Shown here: positions 42,795 through 51,355 of the stretch, in pieces | How the letters are laid out: each line of letters opens with the position of its first letter | Numbering within the stretch: position 1 is the stretch's first letter | Assembly (NCBI RefSeq): GCF_014195095.1 | Contig: NZ_JACIBC010000007.1 | Location: 1-64,000 of the forward strand | Reading direction: 5' to 3' | Length of the DNA stretch: 64,000 bases | From: Rhizobium sp. BK602 | GTDB taxonomy: Bacteria > Pseudomonadota > Alphaproteobacteria > Rhizobiales > Rhizobiaceae | The notes under the pieces: model-generated | Seen by the model: the letters and a program-made list of their open reading frames with translations, nothing else | The model's database searches: none | Told to the model about the DNA's origin: nothing | Program-made: the position numbers and the translations under genes

Positions 42795-44147
42795 TCACCG
42801 CGGCGGCGTGCCGTTGTCGGCAAGCACATCGCCGACGAGATAGAGGGAACCACCGATCAGGATACGCGGGGCGGGCATGTTGGGCACAGCCAGTTCCGTG
42901 ATCGCCTCCAGCGCCTCGACCACGCTCGACATCGGCTCGGCCACCAGGCCGGCATCATAGGCGGCATTGGCCAGGATGACCGGATCGATCATCGCCTCGC
43001 TGCCGCGGATCGGCACGCAATAAACCTTTTCCGCGAGGCCCGCGAAGGCCCTGAAGTAGCCGAGGGGCTCCTTGGTGTTGATCATGCCGATGACGAGGAA
43101 CAACGGCCGCGGCTGGCGCTCCTCGAAATTGGCCATGGCTTCGGCAATCACCTCGCCAGCACCGGGATTGTGACCGCCATCGACCCAGATTTCGGCTCCC
43201 ACCGGCGCATGCGCCAGCAGGTCGCCTTCGCTCAGGCGCTGCAGGCGGCCCGGCCATTCCACCGAGATCAGCGCCTTTTCCATCATCGCCTCGGTCACGA
43301 CGAAGCCGGCGGCCTTGACGGCGCGGATGGCGGCGGCGGCATTGGCATATTGATGACGGCCCGGCAGGCGCGGCAGCGGCAGGTCGGCCAGACCGAACTC
43401 GTCCTGATAGACCAGCCGGCCATATTCCTCATGCGCGGAAAAATCCTGGCCGAAGACGGCGGTCGGGCAGCGCAGGCGCTCGGCGGTCGATATCAGCACG
43501 TCCAAAGCCGAATCATAGTCCTGGTGGCCAATGACGACCGGACGGCCAGGCTTCATGATCCCGGCCTTCTCGGCGGCGATCAGCTCGACCCGGTCGCCGA
43601 GATAGGGCTGATGATCGAGCGAGATCGGCATGATCACCGAGACGGCCGGATCGGGAAGGACATTGGTGGCGTCGAAACGGCCGCCGAGGCCGACTTCGAT
43701 CACCGCGGCATCGGCCGGATACTCGGAAAACAGGAGAAAGGTGACGGCCGTCAGGATCTCGAACACCGTGATCTTCTGGCCGCCATTGGCATCGGCGACG
43801 CGCCGCAGCGCTTCGGCGAAGACGGCGTCATCGACCAACGCACCGCGACCACCCTTGACACCGATGCGGTAGCGCTCGTGCCAGTTGACCAGATGCGGCG
43901 AGGTATGCACATGGACGCTATGACCGCCCGCTTCGAGAAGCGCGCGGCAGAAGGCCGTCACCGAGCCCTTGCCGTTGGTGCCGGCGACATGGATCACCGG
44001 CGGCAGCTTCTCCTGCGGATTGCCGAGGGCATCGAGCAGGCGGGTGATCCTATCCAGCGAAAGATCGAAGCCCTTAGGGTGCAGCCCCATCAGCTTATCG
44101 ATCTCGCGCCCTGCCTCGCTCGCTGCGGATTGATCCATCGCCGTCAT
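42795..44147 (-). CDS. folC: Bifunctional folylpolyglutamate synthase / dihydrofolate synthase
   Basis: A 450-residue Mur-ligase-fold enzyme that adds glutamate to dihydropteroate and folates. The P-loop VAGTNGKGSVTAF is near residue 56, followed by HTSPHLVNWHERYRI and VEVGLGGRFDATNV. ATG 44147 has AGAGG 6 bases upstream; a second ATG 3 codons later lacks one. It follows accD by 33 bases and is the last gene of the trpF-trpB-trpA-accD-folC series. Confidence 0.95.
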   Translation of the reverse strand: MTAMDQSAASEAGREIDKLMGLHPKGFDLSLDRITRLLDALGNPQEKLPPVIHVAGTNGKGSVTAFCRALLEAGGHSVHVHTSPHLVNWHERYRIGVKGGRGALVDDAVFAEALRRVADANGGQKITVFEILTAVTFLLFSEYPADAAVIEVGLGGRFDATNVLPDPAVSVIMPISLDHQPYLGDRVELIAAEKAGIMKPGRPVVIGHQDYDSALDVLISTAERLRCPTAVFGQDFSAHEEYGRLVYQDEFGLADLPLPRLPGRHQYANAAAAIRAVKAAGFVVTEAMMEKALISVEWPGRLQRLSEGDLLAHAPVGAEIWVDGGHNPGAGEVIAEAMANFEERQPRPLFLVIGMINTKEPLGYFRAFAGLAEKVYCVPIRGSEAMIDPVILANAAYDAGLVAEPMSSVVEALEAITELAVPNMPAPRILIGGSLYLVGDVLADNGTPPR

Positions 44148-44180
44148 CCCGCACCTCTGCCTTTCGGCCGTCCGTTACAG

Positions 44181-45092
44181 TCAGGCGCGCACTGCCGCCG
44201 GCAGCGCTGCGCCGTTCAGGTTCTTGGCCGCAACGTCGTTCGCCGGCGCCTTGGTCAGGATCTTCAGGAGGGTCGCCAGCGTGTCGGGGATATCGTGGCG
44301 CTTGACGACCATGTCGACCATGCCGTGCTCCAGCAGATATTCCGAAGTCTGGAAACCTTCCGGCAGCTTCTCGCGGATGGTCTGTTCGATGACGCGCTTG
44401 CCGGCAAAGCAGATTTCCGCGCCCGGCTCCGCCAGGTGGATATCGCCGAGCATGGCGTAGGAGGCGGTGACGCCGCCGGTCGTCGGGTTGGTCAGCACGA
44501 CGATATAGGGCTGGCCGGCTTCCTTCAGCATGTCGACGGCAACCGTGGTGCGCGGCAGCTGCATCAGCGACAGGATGCCTTCCTGCATGCGCGCGCCGCC
44601 CGAGGCCGGGAACATCACCAGCGGGCACTTTTCGGCAATGGCGCGTTCGAATGCCTTGACGATCGCTTCGCCAGCGGCAATGCCGAGCGAACCGCCCATG
44701 AAATTGAACTCGTGAACGACGGCCACCAGCTTCAAGCCGCGAACCTTGCCGACGCCGGCAATGATCGTGTCTTCCTGCTCGGTCTTGGCGCGGCTGTCCT
44801 TCAGACGGTCGGTATATTTCTTCGAGTCGCGGAACTTCAGCGGGTCCTGCGCGACCTTCGGCTGCGGCAGGGCTTCATATTCGCCCCTGTCGAAGAGGTC
44901 GGCAAGGCGGGCCTTTGCCGGCATCTTCATGTGGAAGCCGGAGGCGGGGATGACCCACTTGTTGTCTTCCAGATCCTTGTGGAAGACCATTTCGCCGGTC
45001 TCCGGGCACTTGATCCAGAGGTTTTCCGGCACCTCGCGGCGGCCCAGCATGGAATTGATCCGCGGGCGGACGTAGTTGGTGATCCAGTTCAA
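44181..45092 (-). CDS. accD: Acetyl-CoA carboxylase carboxyltransferase subunit beta
   Basis: A 303-residue beta subunit of the acetyl-CoA carboxylase carboxyltransferase. The carboxyltransferase core is intact (FMGGSLGIAAGEAIVKAFER, PASGGARMQEG, NPTTGGVTASYAMLGD). The N-terminal zinc ribbon, normally CxxC...CxxC, retains only Cys29: the other three positions are Thr32, Ile48 and Ser51 (KCPETGEM, WVIPASGFHM). The start is TTG 45092 with AGGAG upstream, giving the usual MNWITNYVRP N-terminus. A mosaic repeat separates it from trpA. Confidence 0.95.
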   Translation of the reverse strand: MNWITNYVRPRINSMLGRREVPENLWIKCPETGEMVFHKDLEDNKWVIPASGFHMKMPAKARLADLFDRGEYEALPQPKVAQDPLKFRDSKKYTDRLKDSRAKTEQEDTIIAGVGKVRGLKLVAVVHEFNFMGGSLGIAAGEAIVKAFERAIAEKCPLVMFPASGGARMQEGILSLMQLPRTTVAVDMLKEAGQPYIVVLTNPTTGGVTASYAMLGDIHLAEPGAEICFAGKRVIEQTIREKLPEGFQTSEYLLEHGMVDMVVKRHDIPDTLATLLKILTKAPANDVAAKNLNGAALPAAVRA

Positions 45093-45128
45093 TTCAAAAA
45101 CTCCTGATCGACTGAATTAATCGATATC

Positions 45129-45234
45129 CTAGAGTGGTACGACGATTCACGGAATCGCCGTACCACTCTATCCCGTTCTTTTGACGCAATTCCGAACGGA
45201 AAACCGCTGCGCAGTTTTCCTGGAATTGCTCTAG
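45129..45234. repeat. Two-hairpin mosaic intergenic repeat, copy 2
   Basis: The first hairpin has AGAGTGGTACG (45131-45141) paired with CGTACCACTCT (45159-45169), extended by CGATTC/GAATCG around an ACG loop. The second module, GCAATTCC...GGAATTGC, contains GGAAAAC/GTTTTCC inside. The architecture and loop match the copy at 13511-13616, but the outer stem differs in sequence. It occupies most of the trpA-accD gap. Confidence 0.82.
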
Positions 45235-45307
45235 TCGTCGCACTTTTGCGCGACATGCTTCAATCTTCAATCCCCGCCGACTGATCGGTTCCGCCTATGT
45301 GGGGAAA

Positions 45308-46147
45308 CTATTCGGCGGCAACAAGGCGCGCGGAGCGCGTTCCGGTCGACAGGCCGCGCACCAGCGTCGCGACGGCCTGAATGGTATCGGCGCTCGCCTT
45401 GCCGTCCTTGGTCAGGCTGGTGGCGATCTGGTTGACGATCGCCGTGCCGACGACGACGCCATCGGCCGACGCGCCGATGAGCTTCGCATGTTCAGCCGTC
45501 TTGACGCCGAAACCGACACAAACCGGCAGCTCGGTGTGCTGCTTGATGCGTTCGACGGCGCCGGACACCAGCGACGGATCCGGCAAAGCCGAGCCGGTGA
45601 TGCCGTTCATCGAGACGTAATAGACGAAGCCCGAGGTGTTTTTCAGCACGGTCGGCAGGCGCTTGTTATCGGTGGTCGGCGTCGCCAGGCGAATGAAGTT
45701 GATGCCCTTGCGGATCGCGGGGATGCAGAGTTCGTCATCCATTTCCGGCGGCAGGTCGACGACGATCAGGCCGTCTATGCCGGCGGCAAGTGCATCGTCG
45801 AGGAATTTCTCGACGCCGTAGATATAGATCGGATTGTAATAGCCCATCAGCACGATTGGCGTATCGGCATCGATTTTACGGAAATCGGCGGCAAGCTGCA
45901 GCGTCTTCTTCAGCGTCTGGCCGGCCTTCAAGGCACGCTGGCCGGCGAGCTGGATCGCCGGGCCATCGGCCATCGGATCGGAAAAGGGCATGCCGAGCTC
46001 GATAACGTCGGCGCCGGCTTCCGGCAGCGCCTTCATGATGCCGAGCGAGGTGTCGTAATCGGGGTCGCCGCCCATGAAATAGGTGACGAGCGCCGGGCGG
46101 CCTTCAGCCTTCAGAGCGGCGAAGCGTTTGTCCATACGTGCGGTCAT
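45308..46147 (-). CDS. trpA: Tryptophan synthase alpha chain
   Basis: A 279-residue TIM-barrel alpha subunit that cleaves indole-3-glycerol phosphate to indole, channelled to TrpB. It has the catalytic Glu in DVIELGMPFSDPMADGP and the catalytic Asp in GIDGLIVVDLPPEM, plus VCVGFGVKTAEHA for phosphate binding. It starts 10 bases after trpB. ATG 46147 is used; an ATG 4 codons in is also possible. Confidence 0.97.
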   Translation of the reverse strand: MTARMDKRFAALKAEGRPALVTYFMGGDPDYDTSLGIMKALPEAGADVIELGMPFSDPMADGPAIQLAGQRALKAGQTLKKTLQLAADFRKIDADTPIVLMGYYNPIYIYGVEKFLDDALAAGIDGLIVVDLPPEMDDELCIPAIRKGINFIRLATPTTDNKRLPTVLKNTSGFVYYVSMNGITGSALPDPSLVSGAVERIKQHTELPVCVGFGVKTAEHAKLIGASADGVVVGTAIVNQIATSLTKDGKASADTIQAVATLVRGLSTGTRSARLVAAE

Positions 46148-46157
46148 GGTGTCTAAC

Positions 46158-47372
46158 TCACATTCCCAGAATCTTGCCGACGGTGAAGATGTCCTTGTCG
46201 CCGCGGCCGGAGAGATTCATCAGGATGATCTCGTCCTTGCCCATCTTCGGGGCGCGCTTGATGACTTCGGCAATCGCGTGGCTTGGCTCGAGCGCCGGGA
46301 TGATGCCTTCGAGCCGCGTCAGCGTCTGGAAGGCTTCCAGCGCCTCGTGGTCCATGATCGGCACATATTCGACGCGGCCGATATCGTTCAGCCAGGAGTG
46401 CTCGGGACCGATGCCCGGATAGTCGAGACCGGCGGAAATCGAATGTCCTTCCTTGATCTGGCCGTCGCCGTCCTGCAGCAGGTAGGTGCGGTTGCCATGC
46501 AGCACGCCGGGCGCGCCGGCGGTGATCGAGGCGCAATGCTCGTCGCCCTGCAGGCCCTTGCCGCCGGCTTCGACGCCGACGATCTTGACGCTCTCGTCAT
46601 CGAGGAAGGGATGGAAGATGCCAATCGCGTTCGAACCGCCGCCGACGGCAGCGACGACGAGATCCGGCAGGCGGCCTTCGGCCTCTAGGATCTGCTGCTT
46701 GGCTTCCGTACCGATGACAGACTGGAAGTCGCGGACCATTTCCGGATAGGGATGCGGGCCGGCGGCCGTGCCGATCAGGTAATAGGTGTCGTCGACATTG
46801 GTGACCCAATCACGCAGCGCCTCGTTCATGGCGTCCTTCAGCGTGCCGCTGCCGGCGGTCACCGGGATGACCTCGGCGCCCAGCAGCTTCATGCGGAAGA
46901 CGTTCGGCGCCTGGCGCTCGACATCGGTCGCGCCCATGTAGACGACGCAGGGGAAGCCGAAGCGGGCGGCAACGGTGGCGGATGCCACGCCATGCTGGCC
47001 GGCACCGGTTTCGGCGATGATGCGGGTCTTGCCCATGCGCTTGGCAAGCAGGATCTGGCCGATGCAATTGTTGATCTTGTGCGAGCCGGTGTGGTTCAGC
47101 TCTTCGCGCTTGAAATAGATCTTGGCGCCGCCGAGTTCGGCGGTCAGGCGCTCGGCGAAATAGAGCGGGCTCGGACGGCCGATATAATGGGCGCCGAGCG
47201 ACGTCAGCTCCGCCTGGAACGCCGGATCGTTCTTCGCCTTGTCCCATTCGGCCTGCAGGTCCAGGATCAGCGGCATCAAGGTCTCGGCGACGAAACGGCC
47301 GCCATAGATGCCGAAGCGGCCATCCTCATCGGGGCCGGCGCGGAAGGAATTCGGTTTTAGCGTCTGGTTCAC
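46158..47372 (-). CDS. trpB: Tryptophan synthase beta chain
   Basis: A 404-residue PLP-dependent beta subunit making tryptophan from indole and serine. The PLP lysine lies in NHTGSHKINNCIGQ, and the phosphate-binding loop is GGGSNAIGIF. The frame is open to 47405, but GTG 47372 has AGGGAG 6 bases upstream, sits 2 bases after the trpF stop and gives the expected MNQTLKPNSFRAGPDE N-terminus. Confidence 0.96.
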   Translation of the reverse strand: MNQTLKPNSFRAGPDEDGRFGIYGGRFVAETLMPLILDLQAEWDKAKNDPAFQAELTSLGAHYIGRPSPLYFAERLTAELGGAKIYFKREELNHTGSHKINNCIGQILLAKRMGKTRIIAETGAGQHGVASATVAARFGFPCVVYMGATDVERQAPNVFRMKLLGAEVIPVTAGSGTLKDAMNEALRDWVTNVDDTYYLIGTAAGPHPYPEMVRDFQSVIGTEAKQQILEAEGRLPDLVVAAVGGGSNAIGIFHPFLDDESVKIVGVEAGGKGLQGDEHCASITAGAPGVLHGNRTYLLQDGDGQIKEGHSISAGLDYPGIGPEHSWLNDIGRVEYVPIMDHEALEAFQTLTRLEGIIPALEPSHAIAEVIKRAPKMGKDEIILMNLSGRGDKDIFTVGKILGM

Positions 47373-47374
47373 TC

Positions 47375-48043
47375 TCAACTCCCTGCTGCCGATTCCGGCA
47401 GGCATGCTTCTGCAAAAGCGTCGAAAAACTGGTCGATCCTGTTCAGATCCTTCACGCCCGGCGCACTTTCCAGCGCGGAGGAAAGATCGATGCCGGTGGC
47501 CTTGGTGGAGGCGAGCGCCTGAGCGACATTGTCCTTGTTCACGCCGCCGGACAGCATGTAGTCCACCCGATCGTCGAGCCAGCTCATCAGGCTCCAGTCG
47601 AAGGATACGCCGTTTCCGCCCGGAAGCTCGGAGCCGACGGGCGGCTTGGCGTCGAACAGAAAACGGTCGGCGATGCCGATATAGGATTCCACCCGCTTCA
47701 GATCGTCGGCATCGCGCACGGCCATGGCCTTCATGACCGGTACATTATGGACCGCCTTGATCGTCAGCACACGCTCCGGGCTCTCATTGCCATGGAGCTG
47801 CAGCATATCCGGCCGCACCAGCGACATGATCTCGTCGAGATCGTCATTGCTGGGGTTGACCGTCACGGCAACGATCTTCGCCTTGCCGCGGGCACGCTCG
47901 GCGAGCTTGCCGGCGAGATCCGGCTCGATATAGCGCGGGCTTTTTTCAAAGAAAATGAAGCCGATATGGGTGGCGCCGCGCTCCAGCGCGCGATCCACCG
48001 CTTCCGGCGTCTTCAGACCGCAAATTTTGACATCGGGGTTCAT
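47375..48043 (-). CDS. trpF: Phosphoribosylanthranilate isomerase
   Basis: A 222-residue TIM-barrel isomerase, third step of tryptophan biosynthesis from anthranilate. It has the catalytic Cys in VKICGLKTPEAVDRAL, the HIGFIFFEKSPRYI segment, and the catalytic Asp and phosphate-binding strands (FLFDAKPP, DYMLSGGVNKDNV). ATG 48043 is used; the frame runs on to 48124 but those residues are not family-like. It is the first gene of a trpF-trpB-trpA-accD-folC unit. Confidence 0.95.
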   Translation of the reverse strand: MNPDVKICGLKTPEAVDRALERGATHIGFIFFEKSPRYIEPDLAGKLAERARGKAKIVAVTVNPSNDDLDEIMSLVRPDMLQLHGNESPERVLTIKAVHNVPVMKAMAVRDADDLKRVESYIGIADRFLFDAKPPVGSELPGGNGVSFDWSLMSWLDDRVDYMLSGGVNKDNVAQALASTKATGIDLSSALESAPGVKDLNRIDQFFDAFAEACLPESAAGS

Positions 48044-48142
48044 GGCAGCGGAGTGACACGAAAATCCAAAAGAGTCGAGCCTAAAGGCGACGTTGGCTGG
48101 ATTTTTGCATGGCTCCAAGGCCATTATATATGAAATAAAAAG

Positions 48143-48184
48143 TGCCCCTCACCCCAGCCTTCTCCCCGCGCGCGGGGAGAAGGT
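48143..48184. repeat. RIME-like intergenic palindromic module, copy 5
   Basis: CCCCTCACCCCAGC followed by the palindrome CCTTCTCCCCGCGCGCGGGG continuing to AGAAGG. It is a single module, without the partner found at 7.3 and 22.2 kb. The rest of the 298-base gap to the metallopeptidase contains only the partial repeat at 48304-48323. Confidence 0.78.
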
Positions 48185-48303
48185 GGGCTCGAACAGTTGA
48201 GCGATGCGAAACTGTGAGAGGATGGATGAGGCGCTCATCTGTTCATATGCAATGGCCTTGTGCACGCCTCCCGTACCGTCAATTTCCATCTCCTCGGGGC
48301 CAT

Positions 48304-48323
48304 CCTCATCCTTCGAGGCTTCG
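48304..48323. repeat. Partial copy of the CCTCrCCCTTCGAGG repeat
   Basis: CCTCATCCTTCGAGGCTTCG, matching the left half of the inverted repeat at 42744-42778; the right arm is missing or degraded here. Confidence 0.5.
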
Positions 48324-48341
48324 CCCCATCGGGATATACGG

Positions 48342-49103
48342 TCAATCAAAATCGATCGCGTGCAGCTGGCTGCCATGGCGCTTCAGCCAAGCCTTGGCTT
48401 CGTCCATATCCGGGCAGAGCTTGCCGCAGAGCGCCCAGAAGCGCGGACCGTGGTTCATTTCCCGCAAATGCGCGACCTCGTGGGCGGCGAGATAGTCGAT
48501 CACCAGCGGCGGCGCCATGACGATGCGCCAGGAGAAGCTCAGATTTCCCTCGGAGGAGCAGGAGCCCCAGCGGCTGCGGGTGTCCTTCATGCTGATCGAC
48601 GACACGCTCGCCCGGATCGCCCTTGCATGCAGCGCCACCAGTCTTTCCAGATCGGCACGCGCCTCTTTTTTCAAGAAAGTGGCGATGCGCCGGCCGGCAT
48701 GTTCGGGAAGGCCACTGACCCGCAGCACGGGCTTGCCGTCGACGACGACAGCCTCGGTCAAGCCGCGCAGGGTTCCGGTGTGCTCGATCCGGTGGCGGAC
48801 GCCGCGCAGCAGGATCTCGCCGCCGCTGCGCAGGCTGGTCTCGGCCGAGAATTTCGCGAGCTTCGTCAGCAGCCAGCCCTGATGCCGGTCGAGGAAGGCA
48901 TTGACCTCGCGCGCCGCCAGGCCACGCGGAATGGTCATCTTCAATGCCCGGCCGCCAGGCTCGATGCGGAGCGTGATCCGCGTCGCCCGCTCGTTCTGGC
49001 GGATCGTCAGCGGCATCAGCCGGCCGGCCACGTCCAGCGTGCGCGTTTCCGGCACGGACGGCTTGGAAGCGGATCGACGGGATCTGGACAGAAGCGGGAA
49101 CAT
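48342..49103 (-). CDS. M48-type metallopeptidase, YgjP/DUF45 family
   Basis: A protein of about 253 residues of the YgjP (SprT-like, DUF45) zinc metallopeptidase family. The zinc-binding helix AAHEVAHLREMNHGPRFW has HExxH plus a downstream His, and the family motif RSRWGSCSSEGNLSFSWRI precedes it. Substrate and role are not known. The start is unclear: ATG 49103 and TTG 49142 are both in frame, and neither has a good ribosome binding site. There is no signal peptide, so it is likely cytoplasmic. Confidence 0.85.
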   Translation of the reverse strand: MFPLLSRSRRSASKPSVPETRTLDVAGRLMPLTIRQNERATRITLRIEPGGRALKMTIPRGLAAREVNAFLDRHQGWLLTKLAKFSAETSLRSGGEILLRGVRHRIEHTGTLRGLTEAVVVDGKPVLRVSGLPEHAGRRIATFLKKEARADLERLVALHARAIRASVSSISMKDTRSRWGSCSSEGNLSFSWRIVMAPPLVIDYLAAHEVAHLREMNHGPRFWALCGKLCPDMDEAKAWLKRHGSQLHAIDFD

Positions 49104-49140
49104 GAAGGGCAGTTTTATATGATTCGTTCGGGTTTCTGGC

Positions 49141-49169
49141 AAAGAAAAACCGGCATCGCGGATGCCGGT
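49141..49169 (-). terminator. Terminator of the DUF2852 gene
   Basis: A perfect 9-bp stem ACCGGCATC/GATGCCGGT (49149-49157 with 49161-49169) has a 3-base loop. On the minus strand it runs into TTTTTCTTT. It lies between DUF2852 and the metallopeptidase gene. Confidence 0.8.
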
Positions 49170-49192
49170 CCTCTAGCAAAGCCGACCGCTGG

Positions 49193-49639
49193 TTACGGCG
49201 CCTGGAACTCCGGAGCCGGCCCCTTGTCGTCATTGCGCTTGACGCTGTTGCGGTCGCGCATGAAGCGGTCGAACTCTTCCTGATCCTTGGCGCGGCGCAG
49301 CTCGCGGACATAGGTGTCGAACTCGGCGCGCATTTCATCGAGCTTGCGGCGCTCCTCTTCGAGACGCTCAAGCTCGGCCTGACGCCAGTCGTCGAAGGCG
49401 ACGTTGCCGGTGGAGAAATGGGCGCGGTGGCGACCCCGATGGCGGCCGCAGCCGGAGAAACCGTTGAACATGCCGTCCGCCTTCTGGTTCACATCCCGTT
49501 TGAAGTCCCTCAGGCGTTCGCCGAAGAGAATATAGGCAAGCATGGCGAGACCTAGGGGCCAGAAGACCACGAAGCCAAGCACCATCAGAGCAATGGTAGC
49601 CGGAGTCCAATCCGGGCGAAGCAATGCTGACTGGTTCAT
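49193..49639 (-). CDS. DUF2852 membrane protein
   Basis: A 148-residue protein with one hydrophobic segment at about 16-40 (ATIALMVLGFVVFWPLGLAM), a glycine/histidine-rich stretch (GCGRHRGRHRAHFSTGN), then a strongly charged coiled coil (about 85-130, LERLEEERRKLDEMRAEFDT). This is the layout of the DUF2852 family, of unknown function in Rhizobiales. It is monocistronic, with a terminator just downstream. Confidence 0.85.
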   Translation of the reverse strand: MNQSALLRPDWTPATIALMVLGFVVFWPLGLAMLAYILFGERLRDFKRDVNQKADGMFNGFSGCGRHRGRHRAHFSTGNVAFDDWRQAELERLEEERRKLDEMRAEFDTYVRELRRAKDQEEFDRFMRDRNSVKRNDDKGPAPEFQAP

Positions 49640-49800
49640 CGTGAGGTATCCTCGCAGTAAAAAGCCGGTCCGGCCGCATGCCGAACCGCTGGAATCGAGA
49701 TGGTAACCTCTTGGTGAGCCTTCAATGGCTTTTGCCGGGGAAATCGGGCAAGTGCTTGAATCCGGCCCGATAATTCAACAAAAGCTAATTTTTTGCAATC

Positions 49801-51078
49801 TCAGGCGGATTTGCCGCCCTTGATCACCCGCTTGACGGCCGGCTTGCCGGTGCGGGCATGTTCGCGAGTGAAGGCGATGATGCGCGGCGCGATCTCGCGG
49901 CGGAAGCGCGAACCGTTGAAGACGCCGTAATGGCCGACGTCGGGCTGCAGGTAATGCATGCGCATGTCGTCGGGAATATTGGTGCAGATGGTCTGCGCCG
50001 CCTGCGTCTGGCCGACGCCGGAAATATCGTCGTTCTCGCCCTCGACGGTCAAAAGCGCGACATTGCGGATGGCTGTGGGATCGACACGCTGGCCGCGATG
50101 CATCAGTTCGCCCTTGGGCAGCGAATGCTTGATGAACACCTGATCGACCGTCTGCAGATAGAATTCCGCCGTCAGATCCATGACCGCCAGATATTCGTCG
50201 TAGAAGTCGCGATGCTTCTCCGCCGGCTCGCCGTCATTCTTGACCAGGTGCACGAAGAAATCCTTGTGCGCGATCATGTGGCGGTCGAGGTTCATCGACA
50301 TGAAGCCGGAAAGCTGCAGGAAGCCGGGATAGACGGGCCGCATGAAGCCCGGCTGCGGCCAGGGCACGTTCATGACGACATTGTCGGCGAACCATTCCAG
50401 CGGCTTGTCCTTGGCGAGCTGGTTGACGGCGGTCGGATTGATGCGCGTATCGATCGGCCCGCCCATCAGCGTCATGGAGGACGGCGACAGCCGGTCGCCC
50501 GCCGCTTCCATCACCGCGGCAGCGGCAAGCACCGGCACCGAGGGCTGGCAGACGGCGACGACATGGGTATCCGGGCCGAGATGGTGCAGCATCTCGATGA
50601 CGTAATCGATATAGTCTTCCAGATCGAAGGTGCCTTCGGTCATCGGCACCATGCGGGCGTCGATCCAGTCGGTGATATAGACGTCGGCGCCCGGCAGCAG
50701 CGCCTCGACCGTGCCGCGCAGCAGCGTCGCATAATGGCCCGACATCGGCGCGACGATCAGGATGCGCGGATCGGCGCCATGGCCGGCGGGCAGGCTGCGC
50801 TCGAAACGGATGAGATTGCAGAAGGGCTTCCTCCAGACGATCTTTTCGTGGACCGAGACCGGCTTGCCGTCGATCAAGGTTTCATGCAGCCCGAATTCCG
50901 GCTTGCCATAGCGACGCGTGGTGCGCTCGAAAACCTCGAGGCTTGCCGACAGGGTGCGGCCAAACACCGTATGCGAGAGCGGATTGAGTGGATTGGCATA
51001 GGCCAGACGCATCATGTCGGCGGCGGCGCGAAAGGGCGCGAGGGCGGCATGATTGAGTTCGTAGAGCTGATAAAACAT
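49801..51078 (-). CDS. phaZ: Intracellular polyhydroxyalkanoate depolymerase
   Basis: A 425-residue PhaZ of the intracellular nPHB depolymerase family, mobilising stored polyhydroxybutyrate. The nucleophile elbow reads VVAVCQPSVP with Cys177 instead of the usual lipase Ser, as in the Ralstonia enzyme. The Asp (VEGENDDISG) and His (QPDVGHYGVFNG) of the triad follow. ATG 51078 has GGAG upstream; the frame extends to 51111. No signal peptide is present, consistent with a cytoplasmic enzyme. Confidence 0.94.
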   Translation of the reverse strand: MFYQLYELNHAALAPFRAAADMMRLAYANPLNPLSHTVFGRTLSASLEVFERTTRRYGKPEFGLHETLIDGKPVSVHEKIVWRKPFCNLIRFERSLPAGHGADPRILIVAPMSGHYATLLRGTVEALLPGADVYITDWIDARMVPMTEGTFDLEDYIDYVIEMLHHLGPDTHVVAVCQPSVPVLAAAAVMEAAGDRLSPSSMTLMGGPIDTRINPTAVNQLAKDKPLEWFADNVVMNVPWPQPGFMRPVYPGFLQLSGFMSMNLDRHMIAHKDFFVHLVKNDGEPAEKHRDFYDEYLAVMDLTAEFYLQTVDQVFIKHSLPKGELMHRGQRVDPTAIRNVALLTVEGENDDISGVGQTQAAQTICTNIPDDMRMHYLQPDVGHYGVFNGSRFRREIAPRIIAFTREHARTGKPAVKRVIKGGKSA

Positions 51079-51291
51079 TGGAAAGCGTCTCCTCTCGAGA
51101 AGCCGGTGCAAAGCCTCGAAAATCAGCGATTTCCAGAAAGCTCAGCTGCGCCTCTAAGCGTTATTGCATCCTCCGCAGCGTGTTTCTGGACACGCCGCAC
51201 CATCATACAAAGACCGCTCCCCAAATGTGGTCTTCACTCCAATAGCATCTTTTGTTGCGCAGCAACATCAATTTTGCGCCGCACCAAGCCG

Positions 51292-51321
51292 TAAAAATGC
51301 CGGGGAATATGCCCCCGGCAT
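51292..51321 (-). terminator. Terminator of the FAH-family gene
   Basis: On the minus strand ATGCCGGGG and CCCCGGCAT (51321-51313 and 51305-51297) form a 9-bp stem followed by TTTTAC. It lies about 35 bases after the hydrolase stop. The rest of the 277-base gap before phaZ shows no gene. Confidence 0.78.
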
Positions 51322-51355
51322 GCAGAATGGTCCCAAAACCTTAACGTACCGCCTA

